Below are positions 6,712 to 14,929 of a stretch of DNA of 64,000 bases, in pieces. Made by a program: the position numbers and the translations under genes. Where the stretch lies: the IMG/VR virus record IMGVR_UViG_3300044490_000250, positions 1-64,000 of that record; one strand, written 5' to 3'. The DNA is from a virus. The notes under the pieces are model-generated. The model was not told the DNA's origin. It did not search any database and was given only the letters and a program-made list of their open reading frames with translations. Positions within the stretch are counted from its first letter, which is position 1; each line of letters starts with the position of its first letter.

Positions 6712-7365
6712 ATGACCCGAGACGACCTGTTGCAGCAGGCGACGATGACGCCCCTGACGCCGCAGAACTTCCCACCCGGCACGCAGTTCGTGGGGGCGCA
6801 CGGCATCGGCGAGATCGTGCAGTGGGGGGACAACGGCCTGGAGGCCGGCGTGAAGGTGGCTGGCTGGGAAGGGTTCAACGCCCCCACCGGGCCCCCTGAC
6901 CGTGTGCGGCGTGAGACCCCGGCGACGTTGGACACCGAGCGCCAGCCGGAACTGCCGAAGCTGCCGGCTGGCTGGGGGACCAGCCCCGCGGCACCGGATG
7001 TGGATGGCGGGATCACGCTGCCCCCGGAGCCGCCGCCCCCGCCGCCCGTTTCCCAAGCGGCGCCGCTGAGCATCGAGTCGCCTCCAGAACTGCCCCACCC
7101 CGCCATCGAGTCCTTGCGGGACCTACTGCTGCACGGGGGCCACACCGCCTTGACCGAGCAGTGGGATGCGGTGTGCGGCAGCCCTCTCGTGGGCCAGGAC
7201 CCCATCGTGCTGTTGATCGCGGCCTTCCAGGCGATGTGCCGCCGCGGGGACTACCCGTGCCCATCCCTCTTCCGTCAGTTGCTCGCCCAGTGCGGCGGCC
7301 TGCCGGCCGGGTCGGTGCAGGCGCTGCGTCTCGGCGACCAGCTCGGACGGGCACTGGAGGGGTAA
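6712..7365 (+). CDS. Hypothetical protein with proline-rich linker
   Basis: 217 residues. An N-terminal domain (residues 1-60: GTQFVGAHGIGEIVQW, a small beta-rich motif of the kind seen in SH3-like folds) is joined by a long Pro-rich linker (about 65-125, including PPEPPPPPPV) to a helical C-terminal domain (about 125-217). Two modules joined by a disordered linker suggest an adaptor protein. It lies between primase and thymidylate kinase with its own promoter. I do not recognise either domain. Confidence 0.6.
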   Translation: MTRDDLLQQATMTPLTPQNFPPGTQFVGAHGIGEIVQWGDNGLEAGVKVAGWEGFNAPTGPPDRVRRETPATLDTERQPELPKLPAGWGTSPAAPDVDGGITLPPEPPPPPPVSQAAPLSIESPPELPHPAIESLRDLLLHGGHTALTEQWDAVCGSPLVGQDPIVLLIAAFQAMCRRGDYPCPSLFRQLLAQCGGLPAGSVQALRLGDQLGRALEG

Positions 7366-7366
7366 C

Positions 7367-7987
7367 GTGGACTACGGCAAGTTCATCGTCTTCGATGGCG
7401 CGGACGGTGTCGGCAAGACGACGATGGCCCGTCGATTGACGCAGTGGCTCGTCGACGCAGGCGTCCCGACGATCCTGGCCAAAGAGTCGGAGTCGGCGGA
7501 CCCCGCGGCGGCGGCGCTGTACGAAGCGGCCGTGGGGGACGCGGTCGGGGGGCGGCTGGAGCCCGTGGCCCTCCACCTGCTGTTCGCCTCGATGCGGGCG
7601 CAGCACGTAGCGCGGGTGGTACGCCCGGCGCTGACCTCCGGTACGTGGGTGGTGGGAGACCGCCACTCACTCTCGGGTCTCGTCTACGCCGGGTACGGAC
7701 TGGCGTTGCCCCTCCGTAACGTCTGGGATGTCGAGCGGACCGCGTGCGGACCCTTCCGGTCCCCGTCGCTGACCATCGTGTTGTTCCGCCGGCGTGGGAA
7801 GGTGGACGGCGAGCAGTTCTTCGAGCGCAAAGGGGACGACTTCCAGCGCCGAGTGCGGTACGGGTACGCCCAAGAGGCCAAGACGTGGGGGCTCCCGATG
7901 GTGTCGACGGACTGTAGCGAGGACGAGACGTTCGACAAGGTGCTCCTACACGTGAAGCCTTTGCTGAGGGAGGCGGCTGGTGACTGA
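7367..7987 (+). CDS. tmk: Thymidylate kinase-like enzyme
   Basis: 206 residues from GTG at 7367, behind GGAGGGG. Walker A is FDGADGVGKTT (about residues 9-19), and the DR motif is GDRHSLSGLVYAGYG (about 96-110), both typical of dTMP kinases, which make dTDP from dTMP. The usual C-terminal lid follows. A second kinase of the same fold is encoded on the other strand at 54217-54843. The gene overlaps the polymerase start by eight bases, so nucleotide supply and synthesis are translationally linked. The specificity could also be for another deoxynucleotide. Confidence 0.8.
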   Translation: MDYGKFIVFDGADGVGKTTMARRLTQWLVDAGVPTILAKESESADPAAAALYEAAVGDAVGGRLEPVALHLLFASMRAQHVARVVRPALTSGTWVVGDRHSLSGLVYAGYGLALPLRNVWDVERTACGPFRSPSLTIVLFRRRGKVDGEQFFERKGDDFQRRVRYGYAQEAKTWGLPMVSTDCSEDETFDKVLLHVKPLLREAAGD

Positions 7988-10769
7988 CGTGTGCGCGGAC
8001 TGCCCGCTTCGAGACACAACTCGCGTCGGCCCCAGCGGCCCGCCCCGTGCCGACTTGGCGATTGTCGGCCAGAGTCCCGGCGTGGACGAGGCGCGGCAGG
8101 GGCAGCCGTTTGTGGGCGTCTCTGGGCAGCTGCTGCGGGCCGCGCTGAAGCGGCTCAACGTCGACGCGACGCGGGTGTTCATCGCCAACGCCGTCTCCTG
8201 CGGGCCTCCACCAGACGGCTTCGAGTTCGACCACAAGACGGTCGTGGACTGCGCCCGCCGCCACCTGCACCCGGCGCTGTACGGGGTCCAGCCGAAGGTC
8301 ATCCTGACCCTGGGCAACGAGGCGCATGTTGCTCTCCACCACAGCGGGTCCATGTCGGGGGTCGAGCCGGGAGCGGGCCAGATCAGGTTGTGGGGCAAGG
8401 CGCGGACCGTCCGCGGGCTACACCCGGCGGCGGTGCTGCGTCAGCCTGACTTGTTTGGCGCCTTCTTCGCCTGCCTCGATCGGGCGGTTCAACTGGTGCG
8501 AGGGGAGTTCCGCCCCCTCGTGCTCCCTCGGATGCACGGCACCCTCAGCCGCGATGACTGTGTGGCGAAGCTGCGCCAGCTGCTGCAGCGGGGGGCGCCC
8601 GTAGCGTTTGACATCGAGACGCAGGGTGCATCGAAAACGGAAGCGCTCGACGAGTACCGGGGGGCGCTGGTGGGCGTGGCGTTCTCGGACGGCGACCTCT
8701 CCTTCTTTGTTCCGCTGTGCCACGCGGAGGGTGGGTACGGTGACGACGAGGAGCTGGGTGCTCTGCTCCGGCAGGTCCTCACGGAGCTCCCGACCATCAC
8801 GGCCAACGGCAAGTTCGACTGCCGCTGGATCGAGCGCCACCTGGGCTTCCGCCCCAACCTGACGGACGACGTGCTTCCGATGCACCACCTGTTTGACGAG
8901 ACCCGCCCGCACGGGCTGCAGTACATCAGCCGGTGGCTGCTGAACGCCCCGGACTGGAAGGACGAACTGCAGGAGGCGCTGAACGAGCAGGCACCGGAGC
9001 GCAAGGGCAACCACTACGTGGACCTGCAGTTGCTGGGGCAGTACGCGGCACGGGATGCGTACTGCACTTGGCGCTGCTGCGACACCATGCGTAACCACCC
9101 GCGCTTCTTCTCGTTTCTGCACCACTCGCCGATTCCGCTGTACACCGACCTCACACAGCCTTTGCTGAGTGTCCTACTCGACATCGAGACGGCCGGCCTG
9201 CGCGTGGACCGAGAGGCGCTGGCCCCGACGCACGACGCGATGCAGCGGTACATCCAGCAAGCCGACGCCGCCCTGAACGCGGTGGCGTTTGGCGGCGTCT
9301 CGCTCAGCGCCATCCGCCCGCCGATGATCCACAAGCGTCTTCAGCAGCGGGTGGAGCAGGCTCAGGAGAAGCACCCCGACTGGGGGGTGTCGTGGGATGG
9401 GCGGGGCGCCCCCAAGGTGGTCCCCTCCAGCAACAAGGCGAAGTCGGCCGCGAAGTGGTTGGACAAGACCGTGGAGTACATGGCCCCGGAGAACCTGGGC
9501 GGGACCACGTACATGGGCCTCGGCATCCAGCCCAGCAGCGACGCCCAGATGCGCTGGGTGCTGTACGAGTGGCTGGGCCTGTCGGCTCCCAAGAAGACAG
9601 ACAGCGGGGAGCCGAGTGTCGATCGGTTGAGCCTGGGGGAACTACGGGGTGCGCTGCGCCCCGACCCACTCGGGGACCCGGCCGCCTTCGAACGCGACGA
9701 CGCGGCGGTGCGGGTGATCGAGGCGCTGCAGCAACGTCGCAAGATCGCTAAGCTGGACGGCACCTACGTGCTGCGGTTGCTGAACAAGGGTCTCATAAAA
9801 GACGACGGGCGGGTGCATCCCTACTTTGGGTTCGACCCTGACACCGAAACCGTAGCGCGGACGGGGAGGCTCGCCGCACGAGACCCCAACCTGCAAAACC
9901 AGCCCGAGTCGTTGCGCCCACTGTACGTGCCGGAGCCGGGGTGCAAGTTCATCGAGGCGGACTTCGGGCAGATGGAGCTCCGCTGCTTGGCCTCCATCTC
10001 GCGCGATCGACAACTGCTCGACGCGCTGGCCGCGGAGGATGTACACACCGCGGTCACCAGCCAGATATTCGAGGTGCCCTACGAGCAGGTCGACAAGGAC
10101 CTGCGGAAGACCGGCAAGACCATGAACTTCGCCATCCTCTACGGCATGGGTGCGGGGAAGATGGCCACGACGCTGAACATCACGAAGGAGCGGGCGGAGG
10201 CGCTCATCGCGAAGCACCGGCAGCAGTTCCCTGAGGTGAACCGCCTCATTGACTACACGCACCAGCAGGTCAAGGATGTGGGGTTTGTCGTCAGCCCACT
10301 GGGTCGTGTGCGTCGTCTGCCGGCCGCGTTGTTCCTGAAGGACTTGCCTAAACGCTGGGACGATCTCGATGGGAAGGGAGGGCTGTCTGAATGCCTGCGG
10401 CAAGGGTTTAACTCCCTCGTGCAAGGGCTCGCGGCGGACATCACCAACCTCGCGCTGATCCGTTTGTCGCGAGAGATCACGGGGTATAAGGACTGGTGGC
10501 GGATTGTCAACACCGTTCACGACTCGGTGTTGGTGGAAGTTGAGGCGGGGCGGGCGGAGGAGCTGGCGGAGAAGATGCAGGACGTGCTGACCGCGGAGCC
10601 GTACCCTGGTTTCGGGGTTCCGTTGGTGGTGGACGTGACGATCAACGAGCGGTGGGGCGGGGAGCTGCGGCTGGACAACCTGCTACAAGAAGGGGACGAC
10701 GTTGAGGAAGACGAAGAAGAAGACGAAGGTCTCAGTGATGGAGATGCGGGTCACCGCGAGCCGCATTGA
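7980..10769 (+). CDS. Uracil-DNA glycosylase domain fused to family A DNA polymerase
   Basis: 929 residues. Residues 1-175 carry a CxxC pair (CADC) and a family 4/5-type uracil-glycosylase core: GQSPGVDEARQGQPFVG, a central FIANAVSC and a late GLHPAAV. Next is a 3'-5' exonuclease: FDIET near 210, NGKFD near 277 and YAARDAY near 355. The polymerase motifs are intact: motif A EADFGQMELR near 660, motif B RKTGKTMNFAILYGMG near 708, motif C NTVHDSV near 846 (HDS in place of the commoner HDE). The acidic tail (EEDEEEDEG) may bind partners. The fusion could couple template uracil recognition to synthesis. GTG start overlapping the kinase. Confidence 0.9.
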   Translation: MTDVCADCPLRDTTRVGPSGPPRADLAIVGQSPGVDEARQGQPFVGVSGQLLRAALKRLNVDATRVFIANAVSCGPPPDGFEFDHKTVVDCARRHLHPALYGVQPKVILTLGNEAHVALHHSGSMSGVEPGAGQIRLWGKARTVRGLHPAAVLRQPDLFGAFFACLDRAVQLVRGEFRPLVLPRMHGTLSRDDCVAKLRQLLQRGAPVAFDIETQGASKTEALDEYRGALVGVAFSDGDLSFFVPLCHAEGGYGDDEELGALLRQVLTELPTITANGKFDCRWIERHLGFRPNLTDDVLPMHHLFDETRPHGLQYISRWLLNAPDWKDELQEALNEQAPERKGNHYVDLQLLGQYAARDAYCTWRCCDTMRNHPRFFSFLHHSPIPLYTDLTQPLLSVLLDIETAGLRVDREALAPTHDAMQRYIQQADAALNAVAFGGVSLSAIRPPMIHKRLQQRVEQAQEKHPDWGVSWDGRGAPKVVPSSNKAKSAAKWLDKTVEYMAPENLGGTTYMGLGIQPSSDAQMRWVLYEWLGLSAPKKTDSGEPSVDRLSLGELRGALRPDPLGDPAAFERDDAAVRVIEALQQRRKIAKLDGTYVLRLLNKGLIKDDGRVHPYFGFDPDTETVARTGRLAARDPNLQNQPESLRPLYVPEPGCKFIEADFGQMELRCLASISRDRQLLDALAAEDVHTAVTSQIFEVPYEQVDKDLRKTGKTMNFAILYGMGAGKMATTLNITKERAEALIAKHRQQFPEVNRLIDYTHQQVKDVGFVVSPLGRVRRLPAALFLKDLPKRWDDLDGKGGLSECLRQGFNSLVQGLAADITNLALIRLSREITGYKDWWRIVNTVHDSVLVEVEAGRAEELAEKMQDVLTAEPYPGFGVPLVVDVTINERWGGELRLDNLLQEGDDVEEDEEEDEGLSDGDAGHREPH

Positions 10770-10899
10770 GTCGCCCCACGTTGGGTGGCTGCTGCGACGT
10801 GCGGCTGACGAAATTAGTCGCTTGCGAAAGGCCGAGCGTGTCCGATCGCAGGAGGCTAAGCTACGCGCCACCGACCAACTGACGTTCGGCGCTGAGTAG
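10738..10899 (+). CDS. Small hypothetical protein
   Basis: 53 residues from ATG at 10738, overlapping the polymerase end in another frame; a longer TTG-initiated form from 10702 is possible. The helical core ([22 protein letters not shown]) would suit a small dimeric coiled coil. The gene is followed by an imperfect hairpin around 10910-10932 (CCCGCGCT/AGCGTGGG). Its function is unknown and its reality less certain than its neighbours'. Confidence 0.4.
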   Translation: MEMRVTASRIESPHVGWLLRRAADEISRLRKAERVRSQEAKLRATDQLTFGAE

Positions 10900-10966
10900 T
10901 CGAGACGCACCCCGCGCTTTAGCGTGGGTACACGTGCCCCTTGAGTGGGCGTTGGAGGACGGAACC

Positions 10967-11626
10967 ATGCGACGTGGATTCACACTAGTCGAGCTGCTGG
11001 TTGTGATCGCGATTATCGCGATCTTGGCAGCGATCCTGTTTCCCGTGTTCGCGAAGGCGCGCGACAAGGCGAAGGTCCCTTCGTGCGCCAGTAACCTGCA
11101 TCAGGTCGCCCTTGCGATTATGATGTACGTGGAGGACCACGACCGCTTCGGCCCCTATAACGACTGCGGCAACTTCGTCTCAAAGCGCGTCGAAGCCTAC
11201 AGCGCGGCGCGGCAGACCTCAACGCTGTGGTCGTGTCCGTCTGGTGGCTCCTACGCACTCCACCCCTACCGAGGTGGGAAGTGCCGCTCGTCGTCCTGCC
11301 CCAGCGCGCCGCCGTGGAATTACGACTACAACAACTGCGGACGTGTGGTGCACCCCTCTGAGGTAATGCTGATCGCCGACGCGAGCACGAGCATCCCACC
11401 GAAGGCCGAACCTGCCGGGCCCAACTGCTTCATCGATGCGAACGGCAACGGCACTGCCCGACACCTCGGCGTGAACAACATCGCCTACCTGGACGGGCAC
11501 GTTCGTGGTGTCACCCCTGGCGAGATGAGGCGCTCGCTGTCCACCGGAGACGCAGACGCAGACGGTGATGGTCAGCCTGACGGGAAGACCACGGGAGACG
11601 GAGCGTGGTACCGCTGGTACTACTGA
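10967..11626 (+). CDS. Prepilin-like protein (DUF1559 type, H-x9-DG)
   Basis: 219 residues from ATG at 10967, chosen because it puts a GGAGGA site upstream and the prepilin motif at the N-terminus: [15 protein letters not shown], followed by a 20-residue hydrophobic helix and [13 protein letters not shown]. The C-terminal region contains [12 protein letters not shown], which fits the H-x9-DG motif of the abundant pseudopilin-like proteins of Planctomycetota and Armatimonadota. It should be inserted in the inner membrane and cleaved by the host prepilin peptidase at the G/F bond. Several Cys and a Gly/Asp-rich tail ([13 protein letters not shown], calcium-binding-like) follow. It is an unusual gene for a phage and probably host-derived. 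Confidence 0.8.
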   Translation: MRRGFTLVELLVVIAIIAILAAILFPVFAKARDKAKVPSCASNLHQVALAIMMYVEDHDRFGPYNDCGNFVSKRVEAYSAARQTSTLWSCPSGGSYALHPYRGGKCRSSSCPSAPPWNYDYNNCGRVVHPSEVMLIADASTSIPPKAEPAGPNCFIDANGNGTARHLGVNNIAYLDGHVRGVTPGEMRRSLSTGDADADGDGQPDGKTTGDGAWYRWYY

Positions 11627-11658
11627 GCACACACACACACCAAAGGAGACTCGGAGAC

Positions 11659-11898
11659 ATGAACCAGACACAGAAGGCCGTTATCGTCGGAGCCGTTATC
11701 CTCGTGGCGGTGATCCTTGTCGCCGTTCAGGTGCACCATCGGTCTGCCGCGGCGAAGGCCTTGCAGGAACTCGACTCAGCCCCAACTGCCGATGAGGTTC
11801 AGCAGATGACCGTGGACGAGCGCGCCGAACTGAGCGCGCAGCGTCAAGCGGAAGACGCGTTGGCCGGCCCCCCGCCGGGCTCGGAGAAGGGTAGGTAA
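11659..11898 (+). CDS. Small single-TM protein
   Basis: 79 residues from ATG at 11659, with AAAGGAG upstream. A single strong N-terminal membrane helix (about residues 7-25, AVIVGAVILVAVILVAV) is followed by a charged, helical and probably extracytoplasmic or cytoplasmic tail. It lies directly behind the prepilin-like gene and 3 bases before the next. The topology would suit a membrane anchor or minor pilus component, but no family is recognised. A short CA-repeat (11627-11641) precedes it. Confidence 0.6.
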   Translation: MNQTQKAVIVGAVILVAVILVAVQVHHRSAAAKALQELDSAPTADEVQQMTVDERAELSAQRQAEDALAGPPPGSEKGR

Positions 11899-11901
11899 CC
11901 G

Positions 11902-12885
11902 GTGCATCAGATCGTCCTGCTCGTTGCGACTCTCGTCTCTGCCGACCCGACGCTCTACGGCTGCTACGAGTCGGTCAACCGGTCCATGTACCCGGACCTT
12001 GCGCGTCTGTACTTTCGCGACCAGTACCGTCACGGGATGCGGAACGGGACAGTGAGCGGCAACACCTGCCACGCCTTCGGGCCGAACCAAGTGATCGGCC
12101 TCGCACGGCAGGTTGACATGATGGTGGAGGAGGGGATCGCGACGCCGGGCGCGCCGATGCTGGCGTTGAGCCTGGACCCCAAAGACATCGCGGCGTCGAA
12201 GGCCAGCGCGCGCTACCCGGCGCGCTGGCCTGAGCTGGTCTGCGGCAACGTGGACGAGCCAAACCCGACGCTGATCGGAGCCGTGCGCGCGAACGGGTCG
12301 GCAGCCTGGGCGGCGGGTGTCCGCAGCGGTACAGCGATCGCGGGCTACAACCTCTACCTGGACCCCGAGAGCGTCAAGTACGACGGACACCTTGCCGACT
12401 GGTTGGATATGTGGATCGTGCTGGCGTCAACGTGGCAACCCGACCTGCGCCGGAAGGCGCTGGAGGCGACTGCCGACCTGTGTGCCTACTGGGCGTACCC
12501 GCGCGAGCCCGACCGCGACCGCTACGTGGCCGGGCTGTGGTGCTGGAAGACGAACCCGAAGGTCTTCTACTACTGGGCGTACACACACGACCCGAACACG
12601 GGCATCCTGCCGAACGGCGTCAAGCAGCACGCGAAGGACGACGAGTTCTCGTTCGTGTATCCGTCGCCGACTGGGCCGGTGAGTACCCCGGCGTGGGAAG
12701 CGGCAGCGGAGGGCATTCGGGACCACGAGTTGCTCGACCGGCTGGCGGCGCAGGGCGGGAGTGAGGCATGGCTGTCAGAGCTGGCCGACAGCCTGCCGAC
12801 CGTCTGCCCCGTTCCGCCGAAGCCGGTGCCGTTCACAGACTGGAAGCGGTTGCGACGTGAATGCCTGAGGAGGCTGCACGGATGA
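11902..12885 (+). CDS. Putative glycoside hydrolase-like protein (DUF4091-type C-terminus), copy 1
   Basis: 327 residues from GTG. The first 14 residues (HQIVLLVATLVSADP) look like a short signal peptide. The C-terminal third has the hallmarks of DUF4091/GH123-type proteins: GLWCWKTNPKVFYYWAY, then DDEFSFVYPSPTGPV and AWEAAAEGIRDHELL, where the family has a 'GLF-WK...YW...YPG-DGP...R-EA-REGIEDYEYL' layout. A TIM-barrel hydrolase fold is expected. It is clearly paralogous to the next gene (shared TVSG/TVEG, QVDMMVEEGIATPGAPML/QVEAMMDAGLARPGEPML). Its substrate is unknown. The catalytic residues were not identified, so a non-catalytic sugar-binding role remains possible. Confidence 0.6.
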   Translation: MHQIVLLVATLVSADPTLYGCYESVNRSMYPDLARLYFRDQYRHGMRNGTVSGNTCHAFGPNQVIGLARQVDMMVEEGIATPGAPMLALSLDPKDIAASKASARYPARWPELVCGNVDEPNPTLIGAVRANGSAAWAAGVRSGTAIAGYNLYLDPESVKYDGHLADWLDMWIVLASTWQPDLRRKALEATADLCAYWAYPREPDRDRYVAGLWCWKTNPKVFYYWAYTHDPNTGILPNGVKQHAKDDEFSFVYPSPTGPVSTPAWEAAAEGIRDHELLDRLAAQGGSEAWLSELADSLPTVCPVPPKPVPFTDWKRLRRECLRRLHG

Positions 12886-13934
12886 TCCACTTTGGCTTCT
12901 ACTCTGCCCTGGGCCGGTTCGCCTACCCGTTCCGGTACCGCGAAGTCTACGGACACATGGCCGAGCTCGGCATGACGACCGGCACCGTGGAGGGCGGCTA
13001 CGCGCAACTGTGCCCGCAGGAGCCGCAAGTCGGCATGGTTCTGCAGGTGGAAGCCATGATGGACGCTGGGCTCGCGCGCCCAGGGGAGCCGATGCTGTTC
13101 ATCGCCGACACGGATGTCATTCGGGCCGCCATGCGGGCGAAGGAGCGCAAACTCAAGGAATCGCTGCCCGTGGCCGAGTCCAACCCGAGGCTGATCTACG
13201 ACGCGATGCAGCGGTCAAACCGGCTCCCCTGGCCGGCGCCGGTGTTGCACATCGCCGACGACCCGGCGCCGGTTGCGGGGATGCTCGATTGGCTCGCCCG
13301 CGAGCGCCTCAAGGCGCACAACTGCCACTTCCAGGTCGGCGGGAACCTCGCCGGGTACTTCCTGATGGAGGCGAAGACCGTCCGTGAGGGCGAGCCTCCG
13401 CAGACGCTCGGAGAGCAACTGGACGTGTGGATCGTCACCGCGAAGACGTGGCAGCAGGACACGGCAAAGAACGCCCGCGCCTTCGGCAAGCGCCTCTGGG
13501 CGCTGCACACCGACGGCTCGACCGGCAGCTACGAGAGGATGCGGTACCTGGGCCTGTGGGCCTGGGCCAACGGGCCGGAGCAAGTCCTGGTGTGGTCATG
13601 GACACACACCGCCGAGACGATGGTGCGGTGCGACGGCTCCCTGTGTGTGCCCAAGGACGACCACCACACCTACGCGATCCCGTCGCCGGATGGCTGGCAC
13701 GACACGCCGGGGCTGCTCGGCTACGCACAGGGCGTCAAGGACTGTCGGGCCATCGAGGCCGCAGAGCAGGCCGGGCTCCCGGCGGTCACGGCCTACTTGG
13801 CCGACCTGCGCCGGTCGGTTCCGTTCGCGTTCCCGCGCGAAGGGCGGCCGCTGCCCGCGCCGGAGGTGCGTGGCGAGGCGGTCGTCGCACAACTGGAGAA
13901 GCTGGCGCGCCAAGGACGGAAGAGAGGGGGCTGA
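12882..13934 (+). CDS. Putative glycoside hydrolase-like protein, copy 2
   Basis: 350 residues from ATG at 12882, preferred over 12861 because GAGGAGG lies upstream and the ATGA overlaps the previous stop. It aligns along its length with copy 1: QVEAMMDAGLARPGEPMLFI, LGEQLDVWIVTAKTWQ against HLADWLDMWIVLASTWQ, YLGLWAWANGPEQVLVWSW, and KDDHHTYAIPSPDGW...GYAQGVKDCRAIE. It has no signal peptide, unlike copy 1, so the two may act in different compartments. The long basic tail (RGEAVVAQLEKLARQGRKRGG) is extra. The pair represents an in-phage duplication followed by divergence, or acquisition of both. Confidence 0.6.
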   Translation: MIHFGFYSALGRFAYPFRYREVYGHMAELGMTTGTVEGGYAQLCPQEPQVGMVLQVEAMMDAGLARPGEPMLFIADTDVIRAAMRAKERKLKESLPVAESNPRLIYDAMQRSNRLPWPAPVLHIADDPAPVAGMLDWLARERLKAHNCHFQVGGNLAGYFLMEAKTVREGEPPQTLGEQLDVWIVTAKTWQQDTAKNARAFGKRLWALHTDGSTGSYERMRYLGLWAWANGPEQVLVWSWTHTAETMVRCDGSLCVPKDDHHTYAIPSPDGWHDTPGLLGYAQGVKDCRAIEAAEQAGLPAVTAYLADLRRSVPFAFPREGRPLPAPEVRGEAVVAQLEKLARQGRKRGG

Positions 13935-13939
13935 GTCCC

Positions 13940-14929
13940 GTGCATCCCGAGCCGCTGCACACACGGTTCCGGTTGTCGCCCTCCGGCCCGGTTCACATCG
14001 GACACGCGGCGTTGGCGTGGCTGTCTCAACAGGCCGCGCGCGCCACAGGCGGGACCTTCACGATCCGCGCGCAGAGCCTGTGGAACTCGCGCAGCGCCGA
14101 GAACTGGAAGAAGTACCAGAAGTGGGCGAAGGAGAACCTGGAGGCGCTGGTCGCCTGCGGCCTCGGGCCGTCTTCGCGCGAGTCGTTCCTCCTGCACGGC
14201 ATGGACCCCCAGTGGGCTCAGCAGCACATGGACGACCGCGCAACGGTCGACTGGTACTGGGAAGGCTGCAACTACGGCATCCCTGGGTTCAGCTTGGCGA
14301 AGCTGTTCGGCGGGTGGCCACCATTGGGCGATGTAGAAGTGGAGGACGACCGGCAAGCCCAGTACCTCGGCCCGCTGGCGCACAGCAGCGTCTACGCACC
14401 CTACGTGCGGATCGCGCAGATCGTGGGGGACATCACTACGGGGCGGAACTGCCTGCTGCGGGGGCAGGACCACTTCCAGGAGAAGGTCTTCGGGGATTAC
14501 TTCTACGCCCTGATCGCCAAGGAGCACTACCGCCTCGGTGATTTCGACCAGAGCGGGAGGTACGCTCCTGTGCAGTATTTCCTGCCCTTCGTGCGGATCG
14601 ACGACGACGCGAAGGTGAGTAGCTCCGACCAGAACACAGGGCGTGGGTTCTTCCTGCGGGACGTACTGGAGGCGGGCGTCCCGAACGAGGCGCTCCACGC
14701 GATGCTCGGCAAGATCATGTTCGGGTCCGTCGAGGCGGCGCAGATCGCCAACGCCACGTGGTCTACGGAGCCGGTCGCCAAGCCCAAGGACGCGACGGGC
14801 GCTGGAGTGTACCGGTACCCGGTGCAGGCCGGCGCCTGCTACGTGGTGGAGAGCCTCATCGTGCGGCAGCCGCGCATCAGCCGCGCCGAGTGGTTGCGTT
14901 TCCTACAGACCAGAGAGGTGCCGGAGTAA
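13940..14929 (+). CDS. GluRS/GluQ-like class I aminoacyl-tRNA synthetase catalytic core
   Basis: 329 residues from GTG at 13940. The start RFRLSPSGPVHIGHAALAWL is the class I HIGH signature in the glutamyl context (R-APSPTG-LHIGHA). LLRGQDHF corresponds to the GluRS VIRG-DHL block and DAKVSSSDQ to the KMSKS loop. About 60 residues remain after that loop, so the anticodon-binding domain of a full GluRS (about 470 residues) is absent, as in GluQ, which glutamylates queuosine in tRNA. The ED-TD motif near residue 40 is replaced by IRAQSLWNSRS, so the amino-acid specificity is probably changed. It is likely an amino-acid-activating enzyme acting on a tRNA, peptide or other acceptor. Confidence 0.65.
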   Translation: MHPEPLHTRFRLSPSGPVHIGHAALAWLSQQAARATGGTFTIRAQSLWNSRSAENWKKYQKWAKENLEALVACGLGPSSRESFLLHGMDPQWAQQHMDDRATVDWYWEGCNYGIPGFSLAKLFGGWPPLGDVEVEDDRQAQYLGPLAHSSVYAPYVRIAQIVGDITTGRNCLLRGQDHFQEKVFGDYFYALIAKEHYRLGDFDQSGRYAPVQYFLPFVRIDDDAKVSSSDQNTGRGFFLRDVLEAGVPNEALHAMLGKIMFGSVEAAQIANATWSTEPVAKPKDATGAGVYRYPVQAGACYVVESLIVRQPRISRAEWLRFLQTREVPE

